DNA of 64,000 nucleotides, from NCBI GenBank assembly GCA_035765775.1, contig DASTWV010000059.1, forward strand, positions 1-64,000, given 5' to 3'. Of this stretch, positions 1-8,475 are shown one piece after another (the first letter of the stretch is position 1; each line of letters opens with the position of its first letter). The translations under genes were made by a program, and so were the position numbers. The notes under the pieces were generated by a model that made no database searches, was not told where the DNA came from, and saw only the letters and a program-made list of their open reading frames with translations. This DNA is from Actinomycetota bacterium (GTDB lineage Bacteria > Actinomycetota > CADDZG01 > JAHWKV01 > JAOPZY01).

Positions 1-1
1 T

Positions 2-103
2 GTGGTGCTGGCGGACACCGACACCGTCACCGGCCGGAGGGGCCAGGACTCGGATTTCAGGCGGAGGTGGGGCTTCCTTGCGGCCACCCGTGGGGCGTTC
101 TAA
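2..103 (+). CDS. 3' end of an unidentified protein, truncated by the window edge
   Basis: An open frame enters from the left edge and ends at TAA (101-103). It encodes 33 residues ending WGFLAATRGAF. Nearly every third codon position is G or C, as in the real genes of this window, which is the main reason to call it coding. No motif identifies the family, and the start lies outside the window. Confidence 0.4.
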   Translation: MVLADTDTVTGRRGQDSDFRRRWGFLAATRGAF

Positions 104-684
104 GTGGCCACCAGTGGGGACTTTGGCATGGCCACGTACAGGGCCCCGCTTCAACCGACGTTGCGGCGACCTATAAGGACATCACCGGTCAGCCGATTCG
201 GGCCTTGCGGTGCGAAAGCGCTTGCTTCTGAGGACGTGGAACATGGTTGGCCGCCAGGCGAATCTCAGGTCTCGAGAGGCGTTGCTGACGCTGGCAGGTG
301 GACCTTGGGTCAGAGGCGGTTCGCTGCCTCGCGCCTGGGCGGCCTTCAAACCATCACGTCGTCCGGACAATCCACCGATTCGCGCGGAAAAACCTATTCA
401 GCTCACGGCGCCTGTAGCGGTGGCTCGGCAATTGGTGCACATGGAGGCGAACCGGGATGACCAACTGGGAAAGTTCGCGGCGGCCTCGCGGCGGATCCCG
501 GCTTATGTGCGATGCGCGATCAACCGATATGCATAGGGGAGACTCCGCGGGAGCGGGCTCTGGTGTTGGATGTGGCCGACCGGAGTGGCCTACGATTCCC
601 CACAGCGCGGACAGAGAAAGAGCTTGGGCGCCGAAGGCTTCGTTGGGGCGCTGGAGTTGAGACGGAAGGAAGAAAGGGATCCCA
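104..684. other. 580-bp stretch without a convincing gene, upstream of pilT
   Basis: No frame here shows the G/C-ended codon bias of neighbouring genes, and no protein family is recognisable. The stretch follows the end of the partial gene at 103 and precedes pilT, so it probably holds the pilT promoter. I looked for a cyclic-di-GMP riboswitch, which would fit a pilus gene, and saw none of its conserved core. A putative ribosome binding site (AAGGAAGAAAGG) precedes the pilT ATG. Confidence 0.5.
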
Positions 685-1848
685 ATGACTCGTGCCAAGG
701 CAGACGCCCTTGACCCCCTGCTGACCGAACTGTGGGAACGCAACGCGAGCGACCTCATCCTGACGGTCGGCGCTCCACCGATGCTCCGCATCGACGGCCA
801 GCTGACGCCACTCCCGGGGATCGAAGCGCTGCAGCCGGACGAGGCCGAAGCTCTCCTGCAGAGTGTGCTCCCGGAAGACATGTGGGTCCGCTTCCAGCGG
901 AACCGAGAAATCGACTTCTCGTTCAATTGGCGAGACCTCGCCCGGTTCCGGGGCAATGCCTTCGTGCAACGGGGCACCTTCGGCCTGGCCGTGCGAGCAA
1001 TCCCCTTCCAAATTCCCAGCTTTTCCCAGCTAGGCCTCCCTCCGGTCACAGCTGGCCTCACGCAGCTGCCCCATGGGCTCATTCTGGTCACTGGGCCGAC
1101 GGGCTGCGGCAAGTCGACCACCCTGGCATCCATGCTCGACTACATAAACCAGACACGGGCCTGCCATATTCTGACAATTGAGGACCCGATCGAGTACGTG
1201 CACGCCCACAAACGCTGCGTCGTGAACCAGCGGGAGGTCGGCGATGACACGCACTCTTTCGCCAACGCACTCCGCTCCGCACTCCGGGAGGACCCCGACG
1301 TCCTGCTCGTGGGAGAGATGCGGGACCTCGAGAGCATCCGGATCGCATTGACCGTGGCGGAGACCGGCCACCTGGTGTTCGCCACCCTGCACACCAACGA
1401 CACCTCGCAGGCCCTGGACCGCATCGTCGACGTCTTCCCGGCCGAGCAGCAGCAGCAGATCCGCATCCAGCTGGCCAACTCGCTGCAGAGCGTCCTCTAC
1501 CAGCAGCTGATCCCGCGGATCGGCGGTGGGCGGGTGGCGGCTTTCGAGGTGCTGCTGGCCAACCATGCCATCCGGAACCTCATCAAAGAAGGCAAGAGCA
1601 GCCAGATCCGCAACGTCGTGGTCACGAGCCAGAAGGAGGGCATGCAGACCCTTGAGGCGGCCATCTCCGACCTGATTGTCCAGGGCGTCATCGACCCCGT
1701 CGCCGGCCGCATGCGGAGCATGTTCCCCAATGAGATCCGCACCACCGGCCCCCTGGGCATGGCCCCGCCCGTGCCCATGCCGATCCCGGCGTCTCCGCCG
1801 CCCCCCGTTGCAGCGGGAGCCCAGGGGGATCGCCGGCGGGGACGCTGA
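685..1848 (+). CDS. pilT: Type IV pilus retraction ATPase PilT
   Basis: A 387-residue hexameric ATPase expected to power pilus retraction at the inner face of the membrane. Walker A GPTGCGKST is at residues 137-145, Walker B with DVLLVGEMRD at 205-214, and the His box GHLVFATLHTN at 228-238. The PilT-type AIRNLI motif (in NHAIRNLIKEGK) follows near residue 300 and distinguishes it from PilB. The C-terminal 35 residues are proline-rich and outside the usual fold. It is transcribed alone on the + strand and converges on the ligase gene with a 10-bp gap. The other pilus genes are on the - strand, so retraction and assembly ATPases are separate transcripts. Confidence 0.95.
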   Translation: MTRAKADALDPLLTELWERNASDLILTVGAPPMLRIDGQLTPLPGIEALQPDEAEALLQSVLPEDMWVRFQRNREIDFSFNWRDLARFRGNAFVQRGTFGLAVRAIPFQIPSFSQLGLPPVTAGLTQLPHGLILVTGPTGCGKSTTLASMLDYINQTRACHILTIEDPIEYVHAHKRCVVNQREVGDDTHSFANALRSALREDPDVLLVGEMRDLESIRIALTVAETGHLVFATLHTNDTSQALDRIVDVFPAEQQQQIRIQLANSLQSVLYQQLIPRIGGGRVAAFEVLLANHAIRNLIKEGKSSQIRNVVVTSQKEGMQTLEAAISDLIVQGVIDPVAGRMRSMFPNEIRTTGPLGMAPPVPMPIPASPPPPVAAGAQGDRRRGR

Positions 1849-1858
1849 ACCTCGCCGG

Positions 1859-3850
1859 TCAGCACGACCCCTGGGGGATGGCGGCCCCCAACGCCAGCGC
1901 TCTGGTGCGGGCCGTGTCCGCGGTCTCCTGGTCGCCGGCACGGCAGGCCCCGCCGAGCAGGTTCAGCCAGGCCGTGGGATTCTCGGGCGTCAGCTGTGTC
2001 GCCTTCTCGGCATAGGGCAGTCCTGCCGAAGGTCCCGCCAGCGCTTCGGCTGCGGCCGCCCGGGCGGTCAGCAAGATCGCGATGCTGCCCGCGTCGGCCC
2101 CAGGCGCGATCGTCCGGATCCCGTCATCCAGGATGGCAGCCGCCCGAGCCGGGTCGCGCCCAGGCCCGAGCTCGAACGAGGCCGCAGCCAGATAGCCCTG
2201 GGTGTCTCCGGGTGCGACCATGATCGCCTGGGCGTAGGTACTCCGAGCGTCCCGGGCATCTCCGAGCTGGGCATAGACGGCGGCCAGCTCATTGCGGATG
2301 CGGTTGGTCAGGCGGGAGCGGGCGAGGGCTTGGCGCAGCAGGCGTGCCGCGGCGCGCAAGTCCGCGCTGCCGGTGCGGTTCGCCAGCCGTTCCGCCCTGA
2401 CCTCGAATGGCTGGGCCGAATACGGGGCGAGGATCGAGGCCATGCGGAGCGCCTGGTCGCTGGCTCCCGGCTCTCCAGCGATGTGGCCGGCAACGAACGC
2501 CCCGCTGACCGCCAGCAGAGATACCAGAGCCAGGACACCCACGATCCGGCTCATCCAGCCCGGAGGCCGCTGGGTGGTGGGCGGATCCTCGAGCCACGGC
2601 GTGACCGCCAAGGCGGCCATAACGACAAACGCCAAGCCGTACCCGGCGTACGACCAGTCGTGGTCGATCGCGAGATGGATCGAGCCGCCGACCAACCCGC
2701 CCCAGACGCCAAGAAGCCAGGGTGACTCCCTGCCCCAGCCCTTCCTCAGCCCCAGAAAACCACCGAGGAGAGGCACAAGGGCAAGTGCCACCATACCGGC
2801 GAGGAGGGCCAGCCCTCCCTCGGCAAACGACTCCAGGTACTGGTCGTGCGCCCACTTCGACCATTCCCACTGCGGCTTTTGGATTTTGGCGAACACCGGA
2901 CCGAACGTACCGAGCCCGGTGCCTACCAACACATTGTGACGACCGATCTGCACAGCCCCCACATCCCAGTGGATGCGCATCACAAGGCTGGCCGGGTCCT
3001 CACCTTTGACCGCCAAGACCGACTGCACGCCCCCACCGTGCTGCGCGCCCCGGTGAAAGAACACGGGCCCGGTCATGAGCAACCCCATGCCCGCCACCGC
3101 CACGAGGAGCGCAGCGCTCCGCAGGAGGACCCTTTTCACCCCAGTCCCGGCCATGGCCACCACAGCTATGAGGCCCGCTCCGCCGGCCACCGCACCGCCA
3201 CGGGATCCGCTGAGCGCGATGCCGAGGTACACAAACGCTGAGGCAAACCCGGTGCCCAACGCGAAGATCCGAGATGGGGTAGTCAGGCAGACACAGACCA
3301 GTAACGGGGCCAGCAGGATCAGGTACCCGGCGTATTGGTTCGGCGCGTAGAACGTCCCGACCTGGGCATGGGTCGGATCGCGCGACCCCAACCAGAGGTA
3401 GAAACCCCAGAGCGTCTGGATGGACACCGCCACGATGAGCACCCCGGTCAGCCACTCCCGACCCCGCCGGCGTTCCGCCACTCGAAGGGCCAGCACGCCA
3501 GAGGCGCCGAGCCACAGCCACTGCAGGGCTCCGGGGTAGCTCGTGGCGAGATCCCGGGAGAACACCGCCGACAGCCCCGCCGCCAGGACCGAGCCAGCCA
3601 GAACAACCGCCAGGTACCGGTGCCAGCGGTCGCGAGAAACCCCCAGCCTGCCGGCCAACCCCAATACCGCGACGACGCCGAACGTCAAGGCCTCGGCCCC
3701 GGCCAGCCAGCCCGGATCGTTGCCACCGGTCATCAAGGGGAGTACGCCCAGACCGAACACGAGCGGCACCAGAGCCACCACAGCAACCACCACGACCGAA
3801 GCCCGCCTCGGCGAGAAGGTGTCCTCGGGGGTGTTCTTGGTCCGGAGCAC
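1859..3850 (-). CDS. O-antigen ligase-like polytopic membrane protein with C-terminal TPR region
   Basis: About 663 residues from the GTG at 3850. An upstream GTG at 3928 is in frame but lies inside a perfect terminator hairpin, so I prefer the later start; the true start is uncertain. The N-terminal 440 residues contain about ten or more hydrophobic helices and a large loop with the Wzy_C/O-antigen-ligase look (GTGLGTFGPVF, then KWAHDQYLESFAEGGL). The last 200 residues are soluble, Ala-rich and TPR-like (ELAAVYAQLGDARDARSTY). The family joins lipid-linked glycans to acceptors, either lipopolysaccharide or pilin. Lying directly after the pilin gene, it may be a pilin O-oligosaccharyltransferase; that is inference from position. 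Confidence 0.8.
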   Translation of the reverse strand: MLRTKNTPEDTFSPRRASVVVVAVVALVPLVFGLGVLPLMTGGNDPGWLAGAEALTFGVVAVLGLAGRLGVSRDRWHRYLAVVLAGSVLAAGLSAVFSRDLATSYPGALQWLWLGASGVLALRVAERRRGREWLTGVLIVAVSIQTLWGFYLWLGSRDPTHAQVGTFYAPNQYAGYLILLAPLLVCVCLTTPSRIFALGTGFASAFVYLGIALSGSRGGAVAGGAGLIAVVAMAGTGVKRVLLRSAALLVAVAGMGLLMTGPVFFHRGAQHGGGVQSVLAVKGEDPASLVMRIHWDVGAVQIGRHNVLVGTGLGTFGPVFAKIQKPQWEWSKWAHDQYLESFAEGGLALLAGMVALALVPLLGGFLGLRKGWGRESPWLLGVWGGLVGGSIHLAIDHDWSYAGYGLAFVVMAALAVTPWLEDPPTTQRPPGWMSRIVGVLALVSLLAVSGAFVAGHIAGEPGASDQALRMASILAPYSAQPFEVRAERLANRTGSADLRAAARLLRQALARSRLTNRIRNELAAVYAQLGDARDARSTYAQAIMVAPGDTQGYLAAASFELGPGRDPARAAAILDDGIRTIAPGADAGSIAILLTARAAAAEALAGPSAGLPYAEKATQLTPENPTAWLNLLGGACRAGDQETADTARTRALALGAAIPQGSC

Positions 3851-3910
3851 TGCCCGAAGGGTAGACCCCCACCCGCTCCTTCGGTGACCCAAGATCGACC
3901 CCGGCAACCA

Positions 3911-3939
3911 GGAGGGCCCGGGGAACACCCGGGCCCTCC
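3911..3939 (-). terminator. Perfect 12-bp stem hairpin downstream of the major pilin gene
   Basis: GGAGGGCCCGGG and its exact complement CCCGGGCCCTCC are separated by the 5-nt loop GAACA. It lies 21 bp beyond the pilin stop codon in the direction of transcription. There is no T-run, as is common for actinobacterial terminators. It would let the abundant pilin transcript end before the ligase gene. Confidence 0.7.
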
Positions 3940-3960
3940 AGGCGATTCAGCGACTCGGAC

Positions 3961-4332
3961 CTACGTGATGGTGCATGCCCCGGACGCCGTCACCTTCCCG
4001 TTCGACGGGGCGTACGAGATGGTGTAGCCGTTGTTGCCGGGGGTGTCACGGATGAGGCCCTCACCGATCAGCGTGCCGTCATGCGTGTTGAAGTTGTTGG
4101 TGGCGCCGATACCGCTTGCGTAGGCGCCGTATTTGGCGTAGTAGGCCTCCGAAGCGACCTCCACCGTCTTGGCATCCGCCTTGCACGCCGCCGCGTTGCC
4201 ACGGTCGGTGATGCCTGCGACGGCGAAGACGACGATTGCCGCTAGAATCCCCAAAATTACAATCACGATCAGCAACTCGATGAGAGTGAAGCCACTCTCA
4301 CTCTGCTGCAGCTTCCTCAATTTCGGCATCAC
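3961..4332 (-). CDS. pilA: Type IV major prepilin (PilA/PilE-like)
   Basis: A 123-residue prepilin. After a short basic leader (MMPKLRKLQQSES) comes the prepilin peptidase site G/FTLIELLIV and a hydrophobic helix, with Glu5 of the mature protein present. The globular domain ends with a cysteine (ACTIT); this and an earlier Cys (AACKAD) could form the usual pilin disulfide. The start is GTG at 4332 or the adjacent ATG at 4329; GGAGG lies 9 or 12 nt upstream. It is flanked by a PilX-like gene and a strong terminator hairpin. No prepilin peptidase (PilD) is in the window. Confidence 0.92.
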   Translation of the reverse strand: MMPKLRKLQQSESGFTLIELLIVIVILGILAAIVVFAVAGITDRGNAAACKADAKTVEVASEAYYAKYGAYASGIGATNNFNTHDGTLIGEGLIRDTPGNNGYTISYAPSNGKVTASGACTIT

Positions 4333-4486
4333 TTTTTGAAGCCTCCTCTCTCGCGCAGCATTTCTCCTGGAACGCTGCTAGCTTTCCTTGACCAACCTCA
4401 TGCTCCGGACTACGATCGCGCGCCGCCCATCACCTCCTTGCTCCGCAGGGAAGGTGGCTCCTTGATCCGAACCAACCTCGGCGAAC

Positions 4487-5959
4487 TCACCGGTAATAAC
4501 TCCAAGCAGTGACCGTCACCTGCTTGCCCGGATTGCTACTATCTGTATCGTCGTACTGGGCAATAGCCTTGAGCTTTGTCTTGCCCCCGACAGTGGCGGT
4601 GAACAGAACGGTGCGTGGGCCCGCTTTGGTCGAGGTTCCCAGGATGGGGGGCGTCCCGATCACGCCAGCCAGCGGTCCGGCACCGCCGGTCAGATCCATC
4701 GTCAGATCGTCACAGATGATCCCTCGCCCAAAGATTGCCTGGGTAGAGCTCGTGACAAGCTTGACGTTGAACGATCCCACGGGGGCGTAGACAGTACCCC
4801 GCAGCACCAGTTGCGTGCTGGCGGCGCTGGCGTCGAGGAGGTAGCACGACTGGTTCGCCACACATCCCGATTCCACGTTGCTGGCGGTATAGGTGACGGT
4901 GTAGCGCGGGGGCAGGCCATACAAGACAATCTGCTGGCGGGTGAGGCTGATTATAGGGCACGCGTTCAACGCGTTGTCCAGTCTCATGTGGCTGTCACCC
5001 CCGAAGACCCATTGGACCCCCGGCTGACCCGCCAGGCAATCCGTGGCCGCCGATCCTGCTGCATTTGGGGTCCCACCGATCATCTGCGAAAAGCTTGGAG
5101 CCCAAAGGTGCGCCGGATTTCCGGTAGAGAAATTGAAGAAATACACACCGGTGGTGAATATCGCTTTGCCATTACTGGCACAGGGGCCCGCCGCGTTGAG
5201 TTGGTTCACATTTGTGTACCATCCCGGGAAGAAGTAAGTTGCGCCCGAAATACACTGGCTGGCGGCTGGCGTCACCGTCGACGTGAGCAGCGGATCATAG
5301 GTCGACGTGACGTAGCCGGGGTCGAATACGGTGGCGTTGTCAGCACAATTGAGCCCACCGGTTGCGCTGATATTCGTCGATGCGGACTCGAGACACGAGG
5401 GCGTGCTGACACTTCCAGTCACATTCCAAAAGACCGCGTTCTTCAGGTCGATATTGTTGTTCGACCGAGCCTTGCCCCCGATGGTCAGCGTGTAGTTCGA
5501 CTTCTCGAGTACCCCATTCGGAACAGTTCCAGTCACCGTCTCCAGTGCCAAAAGAGCATAGGACGGGTCGTTACTCGTATTATCCTGCGAAACCAGCCCA
5601 CTATCATTTGTGCCGACGCACGTTACCGTCGCCGACACACCATCGATCGTCATTCCGGAGGTGGGGCAATTGTTGGTTCCAACGGGGGTGGCGTAAGCAG
5701 GGGCGGTCCCCAGGAGCACACCGCTCGCATCGCGGGCATGACGCAGGCTGTTTATCGCTCCGTTTACTGCCCCATCCACCCCATACGTAGTCGAGGACTG
5801 GTCCCGAACCGCGAGGGTTGTGCGTATGCTGGCGTCGCCCATATACAGGAGGGCGCCCAGCCCCACGGCAATGATAATGATGAAGATCAGCGCTAGGAGG
5901 AGCGCGCTGCCCTCATCGTCCTCAAACGCACCTTTTATTCGCTGGCGAAGACAGATCAA
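4487..5959 (-). CDS. PilX-like pilus-associated protein
   Basis: 490 residues. A charged N-terminus (KGAFEDDEGS) is followed by one long hydrophobic helix (ALLLALIFIIIIAVGLGALL), the layout of PilX_N proteins. These are pilin-like but often lack a normal GF-E cleavage site, and none is evident here. The remaining 440 residues look extracellular: many Thr, Ser, Asn and Gly, and scattered Cys pairs (NCPTSG, SCLES, CVANQSCYLL). TTG at 5959 overlaps the stop of the preceding minor pilin gene, so translation is probably coupled. Codon use is less GC-biased than in the CIS genes. It is probably a minor pilus or tip component; function is inferred from architecture and position. Confidence 0.65.
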   Translation of the reverse strand: MICLRQRIKGAFEDDEGSALLLALIFIIIIAVGLGALLYMGDASIRTTLAVRDQSSTTYGVDGAVNGAINSLRHARDASGVLLGTAPAYATPVGTNNCPTSGMTIDGVSATVTCVGTNDSGLVSQDNTSNDPSYALLALETVTGTVPNGVLEKSNYTLTIGGKARSNNNIDLKNAVFWNVTGSVSTPSCLESASTNISATGGLNCADNATVFDPGYVTSTYDPLLTSTVTPAASQCISGATYFFPGWYTNVNQLNAAGPCASNGKAIFTTGVYFFNFSTGNPAHLWAPSFSQMIGGTPNAAGSAATDCLAGQPGVQWVFGGDSHMRLDNALNACPIISLTRQQIVLYGLPPRYTVTYTASNVESGCVANQSCYLLDASAASTQLVLRGTVYAPVGSFNVKLVTSSTQAIFGRGIICDDLTMDLTGGAGPLAGVIGTPPILGTSTKAGPRTVLFTATVGGKTKLKAIAQYDDTDSSNPGKQVTVTAWSYYR

Positions 5960-6543
5960 CCCGTTGACCTCCCGACTCCCGATACGAAGAACTGGAAGCC
6001 ATCCTGCTCAGTAACAGTCATGCCCACAGCCCGAGCGGGCTGGTTGGCGCAGGTATATACGCACACGGCCGGCGCCACACTTGAACTCAGCAAGTGAGCC
6101 ACAATGACGTCGCTGGACTGCGGGGTGGATCCCGGGGCAGCGCCCCGGCAGTTCACCCGGTGAAGGGCGGGCTGGGCGCCGGCGACAGCCTGGGTTTCGT
6201 AGGTTGCCACGTTGTATGCCGTGACGCTCCCGGTCACATCGTATTCGGTCCATTGGAACTGAAGGATCGGTGTATACCCGGCAACAAGACAGCCTGAGTC
6301 ATATCCTGACGTCACCGTCCCCGTCACCCCGGCACTTTGGACATCGTTTCCAAAGTAGGCAGTCGATATCTGGGCGTCGTGGGACTCGGTAAGGCGCTGC
6401 TGGGTAGATGCCGTGTTGTGGATCACGGCGATCACGGAGGCGGCAACCGGACCCATGATGACGCCTAGAATCACGATGGCGACCAGCAGCTCCATGAGCG
6501 TGAAGCCGGACTGGTTGGCGGCGAGCGACCCGAGACGGCTCAT
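5956..6543 (-). CDS. Minor prepilin (PilW/GspJ-like)
   Basis: 195 residues from the ATG at 6543, whose ATGA overlaps the stop of the upstream minor prepilin gene. ATG 6555 is an alternative, giving four more residues. The leader MSRLGSLAANQSGFTLMELL holds a prepilin cleavage site (G/FTLME), followed by the helix VAIVILGVIMGPVAASVIAVI. The globular part has several cysteines (SGCLVAGY, VNCRGA, VCVYTCANQ). Its order, between a PulG/V-like minor pilin and a PilX-like protein, matches minor pilin operons where these proteins prime pilus assembly. Confidence 0.85.
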   Translation of the reverse strand: MSRLGSLAANQSGFTLMELLVAIVILGVIMGPVAASVIAVIHNTASTQQRLTESHDAQISTAYFGNDVQSAGVTGTVTSGYDSGCLVAGYTPILQFQWTEYDVTGSVTAYNVATYETQAVAGAQPALHRVNCRGAAPGSTPQSSDVIVAHLLSSSVAPAVCVYTCANQPARAVGMTVTEQDGFQFFVSGVGRSTG

Positions 6544-7028
6544 GACGTCGGGCATTGGTTGGCCCCAGCACCGCTGATACCCGGGCACCGCTTCACGACG
6601 TCGAGCGTCTCGGAAGCGCGCGCCGAGGAGACCTTTAGGGAGATCTTCTGCAACCCGGGGTCTTTCCCGCCCGGACAGGCCGGTGCCCACGTGGCGGTTG
6701 ACGAGACCCAGAATGCCACGCCGGTAGCCGCAGGGGTGTAGACGCCGGCATACCCGGGCAGCATTGTGAAGGTCACAGCCGCGGGCGCGTAACTCGCAGG
6801 CGACGCCGAACAACCTGCCCATGTCGTGCTGCCTTCAACGGCTTCCGCGTAGTCTCGGAGGATCGCCTGGGCATTAGCCTCCTGCCGGTGGATGTCTGAG
6901 GTGATGATCGATGTCGCCATTCCCCCCAAGATAGCCACGAAAGCTATACCCATAATAGCAATCGTCATGATAACCTCAATTAGTGTGGTGCCGGCGTCAT
7001 TCCGGGGAGGCCGTAATTTGCTGATCAC
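6540..7028 (-). CDS. Minor prepilin (PilV/GspI-like)
   Basis: 162 residues. The N-terminus has a prepilin-type site GTTLIEVIM followed by the helix TIAIMGIAFVAILGG; Glu5 is present. Position +1 is Thr rather than Phe, a variation seen in minor pilins. Cysteines occur near residues 98, 140 and 155 to the end (WAGCSAS, WAPACPGG, RCPGISG). It overlaps pilC upstream (ATGA at 7028) and the next minor pilin downstream (ATGA at 6543), so the three are translationally coupled. Confidence 0.85.
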   Translation of the reverse strand: MISKLRPPRNDAGTTLIEVIMTIAIMGIAFVAILGGMATSIITSDIHRQEANAQAILRDYAEAVEGSTTWAGCSASPASYAPAAVTFTMLPGYAGVYTPAATGVAFWVSSTATWAPACPGGKDPGLQKISLKVSSARASETLDVVKRCPGISGAGANQCPTS

Positions 7029-8443
7029 GAGATCTGCACTTGACGGAAGATGCCGTACATCGCAGAGATCAGAGCGATCGCAACAAATCCGACGATCAGT
7101 CCCATAAACACGATCATGGCTGGCTCGAACAGGGTGGTCAGCTTCTTGATCTTGTAGTCAAGCTCCTGCTCGTAGAACGACGACGCTGTTTCAAGCTGCG
7201 TATCCAGAGTCCCGGTGTCCTCGCCCACCCGGACCATCTGCGTGACCGCGGCGGGAAACAGGGCAGAGCGCTGGATCGGCCCGGCGATGCCGCCACCCTC
7301 GAGCATCTCCGCCCGCACGGCGTCGAGGGCCTCCTCGTAGACCCGGTTCTTCGTGCTCTCCGACACGACAAGCAGAGCCTCAGGGAGGGGCACGCCGGCG
7401 CGGACCATCGCCGCCAGTACCCGGCAGAACCGTTCGATGATGGCGAAGCGGACCACGTCGGACAATACCGGGATCTTCAGGAGCAATTGGTCCTTCTTGC
7501 GCCGGCCCCATTCGCTGTTGAGCGTGAGAGCGAGCGAAATGATGAGCACCCCAAGGCCGGTCAGGAGGGCCCACCACCAGTGGCCGACAAACGCACCGGA
7601 CGCCAGGACCATGCGGGTGGTCAGAGGAAGCTTGGCGTTGAGCGACTCGAAGAAGGTCTTGAACCGGGGCAGCACAAAGGTAGCAAGCAAGATCACGGTG
7701 CCCACCGACATGACGCCGATCAGGGCGGGGTAGATCATGGCTCCCCGGATCTTGCGCCGGGCCTCGAGATCCCTCTCGATGTACTTGGACAGTTGATCCA
7801 AGACGGAGTCGAGGCGCCCCGTGAGTTCTGCCGCGCGCAGCATGTCGACGTAGAACCGCGGGAAGATTTTTCCTTGGGCCGCAACACCCGTGGAAAAGGT
7901 GTCGCCCTCGATGAGGCGGACTCGGATGTCGTTAAGAGCATCCTTGAACGTGGTGTTCCTAGCCTCTGAGGCGAAGGTATCGATTGCCTCGAGAATGGGA
8001 ATACCCGCTCGGATGAAGGAGGCCAGTTGGCGGGAGAAGTTCATGATATCTGTTTTAGGGACCTTCTTCTGGGTGATCTCGATCTGCCAGAAGCTTTTTT
8101 TCTTCTCTCGGGCCGCCGCAGGAGGAGAAGCAGAAGGAGTCTCTTCCGCGGGATAGAAGGAAGGTATGGCTCCGTAGCCCATCGGTGGGATGCCACTCTG
8201 TTGGGCGTAGGGGGGTGGGTCCCCATAACTCGCGACCGGTGCCGTGCCGGACGCCGCAGGCACCTGGTTATTCGCTTTCCCCCCACCCTTCCGGCCAGCA
8301 CCCTTTCCTTCCAGCTCTACCGAGACGTCGTAGAGCCGCTGGCTTCGCAGGTCGGCTTCCGCCTGCTCGGGGGTCTCGGCAAAAGTGGTGCCCCGCACCA
8401 CTTTTCCAGAGTCATTGGTGGCGACGTACTTGAACTTTGGCAT
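7025..8443 (-). CDS. pilC: Type IV pilus inner-membrane platform protein PilC
   Basis: 472 residues. A short N-terminal domain (MPKFKYVATNDSGKVVRG) is typical of PilC/GspF. A variable Pro/Gly-rich insertion at residues 50-115 is followed by two T2SF repeats: the first contains FSRQLASFIRAGIPILEAI, the second FCRVLAAMVRAGVPLPEAL. Three or four membrane helices are visible, including the C-terminal ALISAMYGIF. The protein transmits ATPase movement to pilin assembly. It starts 32 nt after the pilB stop and overlaps the next pilin gene by four bases, indicating one operon. Confidence 0.95.
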   Translation of the reverse strand: MPKFKYVATNDSGKVVRGTTFAETPEQAEADLRSQRLYDVSVELEGKGAGRKGGGKANNQVPAASGTAPVASYGDPPPYAQQSGIPPMGYGAIPSFYPAEETPSASPPAAAREKKKSFWQIEITQKKVPKTDIMNFSRQLASFIRAGIPILEAIDTFASEARNTTFKDALNDIRVRLIEGDTFSTGVAAQGKIFPRFYVDMLRAAELTGRLDSVLDQLSKYIERDLEARRKIRGAMIYPALIGVMSVGTVILLATFVLPRFKTFFESLNAKLPLTTRMVLASGAFVGHWWWALLTGLGVLIISLALTLNSEWGRRKKDQLLLKIPVLSDVVRFAIIERFCRVLAAMVRAGVPLPEALLVVSESTKNRVYEEALDAVRAEMLEGGGIAGPIQRSALFPAAVTQMVRVGEDTGTLDTQLETASSFYEQELDYKIKKLTTLFEPAMIVFMGLIVGFVAIALISAMYGIFRQVQIS

Positions 8444-8475
8444 GTTGGGTCCCTCGCTCGACGGCCACGACTGGC

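Noticed and set aside
104-684. Several overlapping open frames and a possible cyclic-di-GMP riboswitch upstream of pilT
   Set aside because: None of the frames shows the codon bias of neighbours, and the conserved riboswitch core is absent.
3851-3928. Upstream GTG start of the O-antigen-ligase-like gene
   Set aside because: The start codon falls within a perfect 12-bp terminator hairpin and has no ribosome binding site.
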